This document shows, one piece after another, positions 27,116 to 36,046 of a stretch of DNA of 41,433 bases. Position 1 is the first letter of the stretch, and every line of letters starts with the position of its first letter. The position numbers and the translations under genes were made by a program. The DNA comes from Treponema sp. (GTDB lineage: Bacteria; Spirochaetota; Spirochaetia; Treponematales; Breznakiellaceae): the NCBI GenBank assembly GCA_009784975.1, contig WQXG01000025.1, positions 1 through 41,433 of the forward strand, given 5' to 3'. The notes under the pieces are model-generated. The model searched no databases. It was not told the DNA's origin and worked only from the letters and a program-made list of their open reading frames with translations.

Positions 27116-28123
27116 TCAGCTGTAAACTTCCACGCGGTTGCGGCCGTGTTCTTTGGCTTTGCGAAGGGCGGTATCTGATGTTTCTTCCAGTTCTTCAAGT
27201 GTGTTTGCGTGTTTAGGCGCAATTGCTATGCCAATGCTGGTGCGGGTGCTGATAAAAACTGTTTCCGCGCTGCCGGGGCTTGCGGGAACTTCAATTTGTT
27301 TTTTTTCTATTTTTTCTCTTATGCGCTCTGCCATTTTTACAGCGTCTTTTTTGTCCGTGTCAGGAAGAAGAACAGCAAATTCATCGCCGGAAAGACGCGC
27401 CGGAATATCTCCCTGCCGCAGGCAGGATCGGATTATCTCGGCGGCAGTGGTTATTACAATATCTCCCGCTTTTGTACCGTACTTGTCATTGATACCGTGT
27501 ATTTTATCAAGGTCCATCATTAAAAGTGACATTATGCGCAAATTCATTGATTTGTTATTTAAACGTTCTTTTATTGTGTCTCCCAAAAAACGGCGGTTAT
27601 AAAGCCCTGTCATTTCATCGGTAATTGCCCTTTTGCGCGCTGTTTCACCCCACCGGATTAAATCGCTTACGGACTTTGATGTTTGATCCAGCCACTGGTT
27701 TTGCACAATGCTTATAGATTTAAGTATTTTATAACCAATTGCCGGATGATTCGAAATAATACTGTAAAAATCGCTGCCTTTAAATTTTATAGCGGTAGAA
27801 TCTTCTGCGGCGGTTATTGTTACAGTTCGCGGTACATTGGCTATAATGGACATTTCGCCGAAAAATTCACCGGGAGTAACATTGAATAACAGGCGTTTTG
27901 CTCCGTCTGACTGTGTGCCAAAAGCATTTAAGGTTCCGGAAAAATGAATAAACATATCTTCTCCGGGATCTCCTTCATTAAAAAGCGTTTCTCCTTTATC
28001 AACATAAAGTGTTTTTAAAAATCCGCTTGTTATACTGAATTCTTTTTCATCCAGAGCGGAAAAAAGAGACAACTGGGAAATTACCGACAATATAGCCTGT
28101 GAATTGAGTATTTCTTCTCTCAT
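27116..28123 (-). CDS. cNMP-binding/GGDEF protein, putative diguanylate cyclase
   Basis: 335 residues. Residues 15-140 form a cyclic-nucleotide-binding (CRP-type) beta-roll (GDPGEDMFIHFSGTL, PGEFFGEMSIIANVPRT). The C-terminal half is a GGDEF domain opening with TDEMTGLYNRRF; the active-site loop is SGDEF (245-249) and an RxxD product-inhibition site (R236-D239) lies five residues before it. Serine for the first Gly is found in some active cyclases. The usual FK and GH of the D-x-D-FK-x-ND-x-GH region are altered (DLDKIHGINDKYGTKAGD), so activity is likely but not certain. It overlaps its upstream paralogue by 4 bp (ATGA). Confidence 0.85.
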   Translation of the reverse strand: MREEILNSQAILSVISQLSLFSALDEKEFSITSGFLKTLYVDKGETLFNEGDPGEDMFIHFSGTLNAFGTQSDGAKRLLFNVTPGEFFGEMSIIANVPRTVTITAAEDSTAIKFKGSDFYSIISNHPAIGYKILKSISIVQNQWLDQTSKSVSDLIRWGETARKRAITDEMTGLYNRRFLGDTIKERLNNKSMNLRIMSLLMMDLDKIHGINDKYGTKAGDIVITTAAEIIRSCLRQGDIPARLSGDEFAVLLPDTDKKDAVKMAERIREKIEKKQIEVPASPGSAETVFISTRTSIGIAIAPKHANTLEELEETSDTALRKAKEHGRNRVEVYS

Positions 28124-29097
28124 GTTTTATCATTCCTGTTTGAATAATGAACTATTGTGTTTCCGGTTGCTTTCCATGTATCCAATAGATTTGCATAATT
28201 ACCCTGAAAAAGGCTTTCCCATTCATCCCCGTCCAAAGGCCAGATACACCATGAAATTGTCGCGGAAAAATCAAATGCCGGATTATCCTCATGCGCCGCG
28301 ACCGGCTCCATGGCATTTATTTCTTCTGCCAATTGGTTTGCTATTTTTTCTGCCGCCGAAGCGTCACAGCTGCTGAAAATAATTCCTGTTTCGTTGCTTT
28401 TAAAACGCAAAGGCCATCCGGCGCCGATTTGCCTGCAAATGTTTTTTAATATAAGCGCTATCCTGATCATGGCTTCGTCCCCGGCGCTGTGCCCCCGTGA
28501 ATCAACCAGTATCTTAAAACGATCGGGTTTTAGCATGATCAAAGCGGAAGGATCTTTTAAAGCGCCGATTATTTCGTCTGTTATAAGGGTTTGTTTCCAA
28601 AGACCTGTTCCCGCATCTTCATATACTTTTCTGTGAAGATCCTGCACCCATGACATATTATCCAGAATCAGCCTGTTTGTGGATTTTATACGCCCTGTCA
28701 TCATTACAATAGCATTTCTCATAATACTGCATGCTGTCCGGGGCTCTTTGGCGGAAAGGGTATCCATTGTAAGATTTAAGGCGGGAAACACTATAAGCTG
28801 AGAATCCACTGCCGCTTCCGCAAAAGCGTCATATTCCGCCCCCCTGGCAAAGTCAAAATCCCCGATGGTATCGCCGGATGTAAACCTCGCCATTTCCTGT
28901 TCGCTGCCATCGTCGTTTTTCTTAAAAACCCGGATTTCCCCGCTTGTTAATATGTAAAAACGAGCCGCTTTTTCTCCCGCAGAAAATAACACCTCTTTTT
29001 TAACAAGACTGATTGTCCCCGAATGGGAAATAACAAAATCAAGCTCGTTTTTCTGCAAACTTGAGAAAAGCTCCGTTTTTTGTAACGCTGAGGTCAT
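28120..29097 (-). CDS. cNMP-binding protein with degenerate GGDEF domain
   Basis: 325 residues, same layout as the downstream gene: a cNMP-binding domain at about 5-115 (SAGEKAARFYILTSGEIRVF, GDTIGDFDFARG) and a C-terminal GGDEF-like fold (DAGTGLWKQTL, then PDRFKILVDSRGHSAGDEAM). The active-site motif is replaced by SNETG (234-238 in RFKSNETGIIF) and the first metal Asp by K190, so cyclase activity should be lost. It may be a c-di-GMP or partner sensor. The ATG lies 6 nt from a CATAAT box with no ribosome-binding site. Confidence 0.8.
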   Translation of the reverse strand: MTSALQKTELFSSLQKNELDFVISHSGTISLVKKEVLFSAGEKAARFYILTSGEIRVFKKNDDGSEQEMARFTSGDTIGDFDFARGAEYDAFAEAAVDSQLIVFPALNLTMDTLSAKEPRTACSIMRNAIVMMTGRIKSTNRLILDNMSWVQDLHRKVYEDAGTGLWKQTLITDEIIGALKDPSALIMLKPDRFKILVDSRGHSAGDEAMIRIALILKNICRQIGAGWPLRFKSNETGIIFSSCDASAAEKIANQLAEEINAMEPVAAHEDNPAFDFSATISWCIWPLDGDEWESLFQGNYANLLDTWKATGNTIVHYSNRNDKT

Positions 29098-29103
29098 GGG
29101 GAT

Positions 29104-29132
29104 ATTATGTACCTATTTTTGAAAAAAGTCGA
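29104..29132 (-). promoter_or_regulatory. Candidate promoter of the cNMP gene pair
   Basis: On the minus strand TCGACT (29132-29127), 17-nt spacer, CATAAT (29109-29104), then 6 nt to the ATG. Both boxes are imperfect. Confidence 0.4.
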
Positions 29133-29133
29133 T

Positions 29134-29175
29134 GGTAACTGCTGCCGTTTTGGCGAAATGATGGCAGCTGCTACC
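29134..29175. promoter_or_regulatory. Inverted repeat between divergent promoters
   Basis: GGTAACTGCTGCC (29134-29146) and GGCAGCTGCTACC (29163-29175) pair at 11 of 13 positions with a 16-nt spacer. It fills the space between the -35 box of the cNMP gene (ends 29132) and the -35 box of the hydrogenase operon (starts 29176), so it could be a shared operator or a hairpin. It does not resemble a Rex or CRP site. Confidence 0.5.
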
Positions 29176-29204
29176 TTGCCAATATCCTTATAAACTTATA
29201 CAAT
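29176..29204 (+). promoter_or_regulatory. Hydrogenase operon promoter
   Basis: TTGCCA (29176-29181), 17-nt spacer, TACAAT (29199-29204). It leaves a leader of about 11 nt that contains AGGGGGA before the ATG at 29223, so this transcript does carry a ribosome-binding site. Confidence 0.6.
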
Positions 29205-29222
29205 ATCTGCATAGGGGGACTC

Positions 29223-29711
29223 ATGGCTGATAATGCAAAAACAGAAGGGGATATTTCGTTTCCTCAGGAATTATTAACATTTATAGAAGAATGGAAGGAT
29301 AAACCCGGCAGTCTTATAATGATTTTACATAAAACCCAGGAGATTTTTGGGTATATTTCCCGCCCTGCGGCAGAAAAACTCTCGCGGCTGGTAGGGATTC
29401 CGCTGGCACGGGTTTATGGGGTTATTACTTTTTATCACTTTTTCAAAACAACCAAGCCGGGAAAACATACAATTTCCGTATGTCTGGGAACTGCATGTTA
29501 CCTTAAAGGCGCCCAGGACTTAATCGACGAAATCAGGAAAATTCTGAACCTTGAGCCGAACGGCGTGACAGAGGACGGTCTTTTTTCTGTTGACCCCGTG
29601 CGCTGTATAGGATGCTGCGGTCTTGCGCCGGTGCTGACAGTCGGAACCGATACTTACGGGAAAATCTCAAAAAAAGATATCCCCGATATTATCGCAAAAT
29701 ACAGGGGTTAG
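29223..29711 (+). CDS. [FeFe] hydrogenase subunit, NuoE-like (HydC/HndA type)
   Basis: 162 residues. A thioredoxin-like [2Fe-2S] protein with C87 and C92 (SVCLGTACYLKGAQ) and C128 and C132 (RCIGCCGLAP). It matches the 24-kDa subunit of complex I and HydC of Thermotoga-type or HndA of Desulfovibrio-type trimeric hydrogenases. It passes electrons between the NuoF-like flavin subunit and the rest of the complex. GGGGGA stands about 4 nt before the ATG. First gene of the hydrogenase operon. Confidence 0.92.
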   Translation: MADNAKTEGDISFPQELLTFIEEWKDKPGSLIMILHKTQEIFGYISRPAAEKLSRLVGIPLARVYGVITFYHFFKTTKPGKHTISVCLGTACYLKGAQDLIDEIRKILNLEPNGVTEDGLFSVDPVRCIGCCGLAPVLTVGTDTYGKISKKDIPDIIAKYRG

Positions 29712-29719
29712 GAGTATTT

Positions 29720-31609
29720 ATGGCAAAATTACATTTAGACGATTTAAGATTGTTTCGTGAATTAAAAAAGAAAGATTTTAATAAACGTGATGCTGAAAGT
29801 ATTCAGGTTGTTATCGGCATGGGAACATGCGGAATTGCCGCGGGAGCAAAACAAACATGGGACGCGTTTACTTCAGGACTTGATGCTTCATGTATTGTAA
29901 AACAGACAGGGTGCATGGGGCTTTGTCATTCAGAACCCACTGTCGAAGTTATTGTTCCCGGTAAACCGTCTGTTATCTACGGAATGGTGGATGCCGCTCT
30001 TGCAAAAGAAATTATTCAAAAGCATATACAGGGCAATCAGCCTGGCAATCAGCCTTTGGATAACCATGTTCTGGAAAAACCGGCAATAGATATTATTAAA
30101 AACGAAGCTGATGACAGCAGCAAATTTCAATACCGTGTAGTTCTGCGCAACTGCGGAATTATCGATCCCGAAAATATCGATGAATATATAGCGCGGGACG
30201 GCTATTCCGGCCTTGAAAAGGTTTTGTTTGAATGGTCTGCGGAACAAACAATCGAAGAAATGAAAATATCAGCTCTTCGCGGACGCGGCGGAGCAGGTTT
30301 TCCTACATGGCTTAAATGGGATTTGGCGCGCAAAGCCGTAAGCCCGGATGGTGAAAAATATGTTATCTGCAATGCAGATGAAGGAGACCCCGGCGCGTAC
30401 ATGGATCGTTCCACAATAGAGGGCGATCCGCATTCCGTAATAGAAGGCATGATTACGGCAGGCAAGGCAATAGGCGCGAATAAAGGTTATGTGTATATCC
30501 GCGCGGAATATCCTCTGGCAATAGAAAGGCTTAAAATCGCAATTGATCAGGCGCGCGATTTTGGGCTGTTGGGCGAAAATATAATGTTCAGCGGTTTTTG
30601 TTTTGATATCGAAATCCGTCTTGGAGCGGGCGCGTTTGTCTGCGGCGAAGAAACGGCTCTTATTAAATCTGTAGAAGGCAACCGCGGAATGCCTGTTCCC
30701 AAACCTCCGTTTCCGGCAAACAAGGGTTTGTGGCAGAAACCTTCCATCATTAATAACGTTGAAACATTCGCGACAGTGCCTGTAATTACAGCAAGAGGCG
30801 GCGCATGGCATGCGAAAATCGGCACAGAAAAATCCAAAGGTACAAAAGTATTCGCGCTTACGGGGAAAGTTAAACATTCAGGCCTTGTTGAAGTACCCAT
30901 GGGCACTTCGTTACGCGACATTGTTTACAAAGTCGGCGGCGGAATCATGGACGGAAAAAAGTTCAAGGGAGTGCAGACAGGAGGTCCTTCAGGCGGCATT
31001 CTTACGGAAGCATCGCTTGATCTCCCGATAGACTTTGATACATTAACGGAAAACGGTTCAATGATGGGCTCCGGCGGCATGATTGTCATGGATGAAGATG
31101 ACTGTGTAGTGGACGTATCGCGCTTCTACATGGAATTCTGCGTAGATGAAAGCTGCGGTAAATGTTCACCCTGCCGTATCGGCACTACCCAGACTTTAAA
31201 ACTTCTTGAAAAAATCACAGAAGGCAAAGGTACACAGGAAGACCTTGTAAGCCTTGTAGCAATTGGAAACGCAATGACAAAAGCGTCTTTGTGTATGCTG
31301 GGCTGTACGGCGGCTAACCCCGTAATGTCTACCATTAAAAATTTCATAGAAGAATATAATGAGCATATACATGATAAAAAATGCCGCAGCGGAAAATGTA
31401 AAAGTTTGCTTACTTTTACAATTGATACGCCAAAATGTATCGGCTGCGGTATTTGCGTAAAGAAATGCCCGACAAATTGTATAATCCCTGAGGATGCTGC
31501 GAAATATCCTGACAAGAAAAAACCGCCCGTTTTAATTAAACAAGAGGGTTGTATAAAGTGCGGTGAATGTTTGGCAGTATGTAAATTTAACGCGGTAATA
31601 AAGGCATAG
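29720..31609 (+). CDS. [FeFe] hydrogenase flavin subunit, NuoF-like (HydB/HndC type)
   Basis: 629 residues from ATG 29720 (GGAG upstream); an extension to 29612 would overlap the previous gene. In order: an N-terminal [2Fe-2S] thioredoxin-like domain (GMGTCGIAAGA, TGCMGLC), the FMN site GRGGAGFP, the NAD(H) site NADEGDPGAYMDR, a SLBB-like part, a [4Fe-4S] domain (ESCGKCSPCRIG, later LCMLGC), and a C-terminal 2x[4Fe-4S] ferredoxin (CIGCGICVKKCP, CIKCGECLAVC). This is the layout of the bifurcating flavoprotein HydB. A small GNQP duplication (residues about 111-118) links the first two domains. Confidence 0.94.
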   Translation: MAKLHLDDLRLFRELKKKDFNKRDAESIQVVIGMGTCGIAAGAKQTWDAFTSGLDASCIVKQTGCMGLCHSEPTVEVIVPGKPSVIYGMVDAALAKEIIQKHIQGNQPGNQPLDNHVLEKPAIDIIKNEADDSSKFQYRVVLRNCGIIDPENIDEYIARDGYSGLEKVLFEWSAEQTIEEMKISALRGRGGAGFPTWLKWDLARKAVSPDGEKYVICNADEGDPGAYMDRSTIEGDPHSVIEGMITAGKAIGANKGYVYIRAEYPLAIERLKIAIDQARDFGLLGENIMFSGFCFDIEIRLGAGAFVCGEETALIKSVEGNRGMPVPKPPFPANKGLWQKPSIINNVETFATVPVITARGGAWHAKIGTEKSKGTKVFALTGKVKHSGLVEVPMGTSLRDIVYKVGGGIMDGKKFKGVQTGGPSGGILTEASLDLPIDFDTLTENGSMMGSGGMIVMDEDDCVVDVSRFYMEFCVDESCGKCSPCRIGTTQTLKLLEKITEGKGTQEDLVSLVAIGNAMTKASLCMLGCTAANPVMSTIKNFIEEYNEHIHDKKCRSGKCKSLLTFTIDTPKCIGCGICVKKCPTNCIIPEDAAKYPDKKKPPVLIKQEGCIKCGECLAVCKFNAVIKA

Positions 31610-31619
31610 GGGGAAAAAT

Positions 31620-33368
31620 ATGATCAATATAACAATAAACGGCAAATCGTTGGAAGTTGAACCGGGAACAACAATCCTGGATGCTGCAAAACTTGTAAAT
31701 ATAAAAATTCCCACACTCTGTTATACTCCGGATCTTCCGGCATGGGCATCCTGCGGAATTTGTATTGTAAGAATGGCAGGGTCTCAGAAAATGGTCCGCG
31801 CCTGTACCACAATATGCGACAATAACATGAATATCATTACTCATGAGCCGGAAATTATTGCTGTAAGGCGCACCGTTCTTGAACTGATGCTTTCAAATCA
31901 TCCTGATGATTGTCTTCAGTGTCCGCGGAATCATTCCTGCGAACTTCAGAATATTGCCGCAGACTTTGGGCTGCGTGAAACTCCTTTTGTCAAAATTAAA
32001 AGCAATCTGACTATTGACGATTCTAACCCGGCGATTGTAATCTGCCCGGAAAAATGTATCCGCTGCGGCAGATGCGTTAAAGTTTGTCAGGAAGTACAGA
32101 ATGTCTGGGCGCTTGAGTTTATGGGCCGCGGCGTTCAGGGGAAAGTTACAAGCGCGGCAGAAAATCTTGCTGACAGTCCGTGTATCAAATGCGGTCAGTG
32201 CGCGGCGCATTGTCCTGTCGGCGCGATTTACGAAAGAGACGATACCGCAAAAGTGTGGAGCGCCCTGCAGAACAGTGAACTTCATCCTGTGGTGCAGATA
32301 GCTCCGGCAGTCCGCGTCGCGTTAGCGGAAGAATTCGGGCTTGCTCCGGGAACAGTTTTTACAAAGAAAATCTACGGCGCTCTTCGCAAACTTGGTTTTA
32401 AAACAGTTTTTGATACAAACTTTTCCGCAGACCTTACAATCATGGAAGAAGGAACCGAACTTGTAAAACGCCTGACAGAGAAAGGTAATGTTCTTCCTCT
32501 TATTACTTCCTGCTGTCCTGCCTGGGTCGACTATCTGGAAAAATACTATCATGATTTAATTCCAAATTTTTCTACAGCAAAATCTCCCCAGCAGATGATG
32601 GGAGCTATGATAAAAGCCTACTGGGCAGGGAAAGCCGGCATTGACGGCTCAAAGGTATTTTCCGTATCCGTAATGCCCTGTACAGCGAAAAAATGGGAAG
32701 CGCGCAGAAACGACGACATGAGGAGCGCAGGATTTGGTCCTGACGTGGATATTGTAATTACTACCCGTGAACTTGCGCGCATGATCAAGCAGGCAGGTAT
32801 CGAAATACTAAAAATTGATGATGAAGAAGCTGACAGTCCAATGGGACCGTACACAGGAGCCGGAACAATATTCGGCGTAACGGGCGGCGTAATGGAAGCG
32901 GCGGTTCGCAGCGCATATTATCTTGTAACAAAAAAAGAACTTCCCGATGTTAACTTTAAACCCGCCCGCGGGCTTGAAGGCGTAAAAGAAGGCGAAGTAG
33001 ATTTTGGCAACGGCATGAAAATAAAAATAGCCGTGGCGCATCAGATGGGCAATATCGCCGCAGTACTGGAAAAAATCCGCGCCGCAAAAGCAGCGGGCAA
33101 AGAGCCGCCATACCATTTTATAGAAGTAATGGCATGCCGCGGCGGATGTATTGCAGGCGGCGGACAGCCCTACGGCTGCACCGATGATGTGCGCAAACAA
33201 AGAACAGCCGGTATTTACAATGACGATGAAAAGTCACAGTACCGCTGTTCGCACCAGAACCCGTTTATCAATCAGGTTTACAAGGAATTCCTTGGAGAGC
33301 CCGGCGGACATAAAGCGCATGAGCTGCTGCATACCAAATATATAGAAAGACCTCTCTATCTGAGGTAG
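31620..33368 (+). CDS. [FeFe] hydrogenase catalytic subunit (HydA/HndD type)
   Basis: 582 residues. An N-terminal [2Fe-2S] ferredoxin (C34, C45, C48, C62), a His-ligated [4Fe-4S] site (H94, C98, C101, C107), two [4Fe-4S] clusters (C146, C149, C152 and C188, C191, C194, C198), then the H-cluster domain: L1 TSCCPAW (C298 proton relay, C299 ligand), L2 MPCTAKKWE (C354), L3 MACRGGCIAGGGQP (C506, C510). All H-cluster ligands are present. L3 has Arg where clostridial enzymes have Pro. With the two upstream subunits it should form an electron-bifurcating NAD(H)/ferredoxin hydrogenase; maturases HydEFG are not in the window. Confidence 0.96.
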   Translation: MINITINGKSLEVEPGTTILDAAKLVNIKIPTLCYTPDLPAWASCGICIVRMAGSQKMVRACTTICDNNMNIITHEPEIIAVRRTVLELMLSNHPDDCLQCPRNHSCELQNIAADFGLRETPFVKIKSNLTIDDSNPAIVICPEKCIRCGRCVKVCQEVQNVWALEFMGRGVQGKVTSAAENLADSPCIKCGQCAAHCPVGAIYERDDTAKVWSALQNSELHPVVQIAPAVRVALAEEFGLAPGTVFTKKIYGALRKLGFKTVFDTNFSADLTIMEEGTELVKRLTEKGNVLPLITSCCPAWVDYLEKYYHDLIPNFSTAKSPQQMMGAMIKAYWAGKAGIDGSKVFSVSVMPCTAKKWEARRNDDMRSAGFGPDVDIVITTRELARMIKQAGIEILKIDDEEADSPMGPYTGAGTIFGVTGGVMEAAVRSAYYLVTKKELPDVNFKPARGLEGVKEGEVDFGNGMKIKIAVAHQMGNIAAVLEKIRAAKAAGKEPPYHFIEVMACRGGCIAGGGQPYGCTDDVRKQRTAGIYNDDEKSQYRCSHQNPFINQVYKEFLGEPGGHKAHELLHTKYIERPLYLR

Positions 33369-33394
33369 AAAGTAAATTAAAGGAGAAAAAAGCT

Positions 33395-34804
33395 ATGGGA
33401 AATTTTCTGGAAAAGTGCTTTAAGTTAAAAGAGAACAAAACTACCGTTAAAACAGAAGTGCTTGCAGGCGCTACCACATTTGTTACGATGGTATACATCC
33501 TGGTTGTTAATCCGAGCATTCTTTCAGGGCCAACAGGAATGCCCTGGGGAGGTTTGTTCACAGCAACTGCCATAATGTGTGTTTTAGGTACAATTTTGAT
33601 GGCTGTTATATCAAAGTATCCTTTTGCGCTCGCGCCCGGCATGGGGCTTAACGCGTTTTTTGCGTATGTAGTAGTATCCTCTATGGGCGGAAACTGGTAC
33701 ACAGCATTATTTCTGCTTTTATTGCAGGGTGTAGGGTTTGTTCTTCTTGCGTCAGTAAAATTCAGGGAAAAAATATTCGAAGCCATTCCCAAAAGTATGA
33801 AGCTCGCTATCGGTGTTGGTATCGGACTTTTTATTATGCACATAGGATTACAGAATGCGGGGTTTATTGTCGGCAATCCGGCTACAAAAGTCGCGCTTGG
33901 CAACATGACATCAGTTCCGGTTGTCTTATTCATGATTGGAGTAATATTAACAGGATTTTTACTAGCCAGAAAAATTCGCGGCGGGCTTTTGCTGGGAATA
34001 CTCGGAACTTATCTTCTTGGTTTAATTGCGCAATTGGTCGGACTGTATAAGCCATATGTTTATAATGAAGCAGGTGAAATAATCGGCGGACATGGTTATT
34101 CTCTTATTCCATCAGGTATTGTATCGCTTCCGCCGTCTTTGGCAGAAGTAAACCTTCTTACAAACTTTGATAAAGTCAGTTTTTCTGATATCAGTGTTTT
34201 TACAATAATTTCATTAATGATAATTCTTCTTATTGTTGACGGTATGGATACGGTAGGAACCGCCATTGGTGTTTCAGAAAAATGCGAAGACTTCCTTGAC
34301 AAAAATGGCGACCTTCCAAGAAAAGGAAAAGTATTGCTCGCTGACGCCATTACTACCGGTATGGGCGCTATGTTCGGCACATCAACCGTTACTACTTACA
34401 TAGAATCGGCAGCCGGTGTACAGGTTGGCGGAAGAACAGGGCTTGTAGGGTTTGTTGTTGCTTTTCTGTTTTTAATTGCAATGTTCTTTTCTCCCATTTT
34501 TTCTGTTATTCCTGCGTTTGCAACAGCGCCGGCGCTTGTGTTTGTGGGATTATTTATGACAACTACTGTTGCAAAAATTATGTGGAATGACGCAAAAGGC
34601 ACAGATATTGACTTTACAGAAGCGCTGCCCGCGTTTCTTATTATTGTTTTAATGCCTTTAACATACAGCATTTCCAATGGTATTATTTTCGGCGTTATTT
34701 CATTTGTATTGTTAAAGCTTTTTACCGGACGCTATAAAGAAATATCGATTGTAATGTATATTCTGGCTGCATTCTTTATTTTTAAACTGGTTTCGCCGTT
34801 TTAA
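33395..34804 (+). CDS. NCS2/AzgA-type guanine/hypoxanthine permease
   Basis: 469 residues with about 12-14 hydrophobic segments. The N-terminus (TEVLAGATTFVTMVYILVVNP), PFALAPGMGLNAFFAYVV and DGMDTVGTAIGV with GTSTVTTYIESAAGV are hallmarks of the AzgA/PbuG branch of nucleobase transporters. It probably imports hypoxanthine, guanine or adenine with protons. It begins 26 bp after hydA with AGGAG upstream, so it could be read through from the hydrogenase operon. deoC follows after 6 bp. Confidence 0.92.
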   Translation: MGNFLEKCFKLKENKTTVKTEVLAGATTFVTMVYILVVNPSILSGPTGMPWGGLFTATAIMCVLGTILMAVISKYPFALAPGMGLNAFFAYVVVSSMGGNWYTALFLLLLQGVGFVLLASVKFREKIFEAIPKSMKLAIGVGIGLFIMHIGLQNAGFIVGNPATKVALGNMTSVPVVLFMIGVILTGFLLARKIRGGLLLGILGTYLLGLIAQLVGLYKPYVYNEAGEIIGGHGYSLIPSGIVSLPPSLAEVNLLTNFDKVSFSDISVFTIISLMIILLIVDGMDTVGTAIGVSEKCEDFLDKNGDLPRKGKVLLADAITTGMGAMFGTSTVTTYIESAAGVQVGGRTGLVGFVVAFLFLIAMFFSPIFSVIPAFATAPALVFVGLFMTTTVAKIMWNDAKGTDIDFTEALPAFLIIVLMPLTYSISNGIIFGVISFVLLKLFTGRYKEISIVMYILAAFFIFKLVSPF

Positions 34805-34810
34805 TTTTAT

Positions 34811-35488
34811 ATGAAAAACGAAGATATTTTAAGTAAAATCGATCATACGCTTTTAAAAATGACAGCTTCATGGCAGGAGATTCAAACTCTCTGTGATGAA
34901 GCTGTGCGTTTTAAGACCGCGTCCGTTTGTATTCCTCCTTCCTATGTACACCAGGTTTGCCTCGAATATAAAAATTTAAATGTATGTACAGTTATTGGTT
35001 TTCCGCTGGGTTATAATTTGTCTGAGGTAAAGGTTTTTGAAACCGCCTATGCCGTTAAATGCGGCGCAAATGAAATTGATTTGGTTATAAATATAGGCGA
35101 TGTAAAGAATAATGACTTTGGTTTAGTGCTGGAAGAAATTGATATGATAAAAAAAGCCTGTTTAAAAGCAGATTGCGGCGAAAAAATATTAAAAGTAATT
35201 ATAGAAACCTGCTATTTAACAGAAGAAGAAAAAGTGTGTTTATGCAAAATTGTAACGGAAGCCGGAGCCGATTTTATAAAAACCTCGACAGGTTTTGGAA
35301 CAGCGGGAGCGGCATTGGCAGATATCGAACTTTTTAAAAAGCACATTGGCCCCAATGTAAAAATAAAAGCCGCAGGCGGCATAAAAACCCGCGAAGACCT
35401 TGTAGCATTTATCAACGCGGGCGTTTCGCGTATTGGGACAAGTTCCGCGGTAAAATTGCTCTGCGGCGAGAACGCTTCTGGGTATTAA
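34811..35488 (+). CDS. deoC: Deoxyribose-phosphate aldolase
   Basis: 225 residues, a TIM barrel with DHTLLKM at the start, EIDLVINIGD, the Schiff-base lysine in DFIKTSTGFGTAGA, and IKAAGGIKT. It splits 2-deoxyribose 5-phosphate to glyceraldehyde 3-phosphate and acetaldehyde in deoxynucleoside catabolism. It lies 6 bp after the purine permease, which makes a nucleoside-salvage pair. Its stop overlaps the end of the convergent membrane protein gene. Confidence 0.95.
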   Translation: MKNEDILSKIDHTLLKMTASWQEIQTLCDEAVRFKTASVCIPPSYVHQVCLEYKNLNVCTVIGFPLGYNLSEVKVFETAYAVKCGANEIDLVINIGDVKNNDFGLVLEEIDMIKKACLKADCGEKILKVIIETCYLTEEEKVCLCKIVTEAGADFIKTSTGFGTAGAALADIELFKKHIGPNVKIKAAGGIKTREDLVAFINAGVSRIGTSSAVKLLCGENASGY

Positions 35489-36045
35489 AAATTACGTGCA
35501 GGAGTCAGCGGGGCTTCCCATCTGAGAGTGTCTGAATTGGGGAAAGCAACTACTCTGTATTGGGTAAGGTCGATATGATATATGCTTCCTTCGTATTTAA
35601 TTTCAAATGCCATGATTAAATCGCCTCTTCCGTTTTTTTCATAACTTACCCTTGGGCTGATTATTTGCACCCCTTCTTCATACATAAAAAAACCGATGTT
35701 TACTTTATAGTTTTCTGTATTTTCACTTTCCAGTTCAAAATCTTCTGTTCCGATAAATCGCTTTTTTGAGGCTTCGTTTACGGTATTGATATAAACAATC
35801 ACAAAAGCATGTCCTTCCTCTGCCGCGATTGTTTCATTGTTCAATATAAAAGAACCTGAAAGCTGGGTATGAGATAAATTAAAATATAAACCGTCCTGAT
35901 GTGAAGATGTAAAAATACCGCTTCTGAATATTATAACTGCCGCGCTTACCAAAAATATAACTATGGGAATTAGCCATTTATATTTGAGTATAATTTTAAA
36001 TATTCTTTCTAATTTGTCTGTAAAACTGTCAATATGTTCTTCCAT
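35485..36045 (-). CDS. Hypothetical membrane-anchored protein
   Basis: 186 residues with a single N-terminal transmembrane segment (about 22-40, KYKWLIPIVIFLVSAAVIIF) after a short charged cytosolic stretch. The remaining residues form a mostly beta, presumably extracytoplasmic domain (HTQLSGSFILNNETIAAEEG, VSYEKNGRGDLIMAFEIKYE) with some likeness to DUF4352-type immunoglobulin-like domains. It begins immediately after the hsp20 stop, so it is cotranscribed. No function assigned. Confidence 0.65.
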   Translation of the reverse strand: MEEHIDSFTDKLERIFKIILKYKWLIPIVIFLVSAAVIIFRSGIFTSSHQDGLYFNLSHTQLSGSFILNNETIAAEEGHAFVIVYINTVNEASKKRFIGTEDFELESENTENYKVNIGFFMYEEGVQIISPRVSYEKNGRGDLIMAFEIKYEGSIYHIDLTQYRVVAFPNSDTLRWEAPLTPARNF

Positions 36046-36046
36046 T

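Noticed and set aside
29134-29175. Rex (NADH-sensing) operator at the hydrogenase promoter
   Set aside because: The arms GGTAACTGCTGCC/GGCAGCTGCTACC do not match the TTGTGAA-type Rex box.
30269-30877. 202-codon open frame antisense to hydB
   Set aside because: It is a shadow of the long conserved flavoprotein gene; the peptide shows no family signature and has no plausible start region.
33268-33933. 221-codon antisense frame across the hydA 3' end and the permease gene
   Set aside because: Both sense genes carry clear family motifs over the whole span, and the antisense peptide has no recognisable features.
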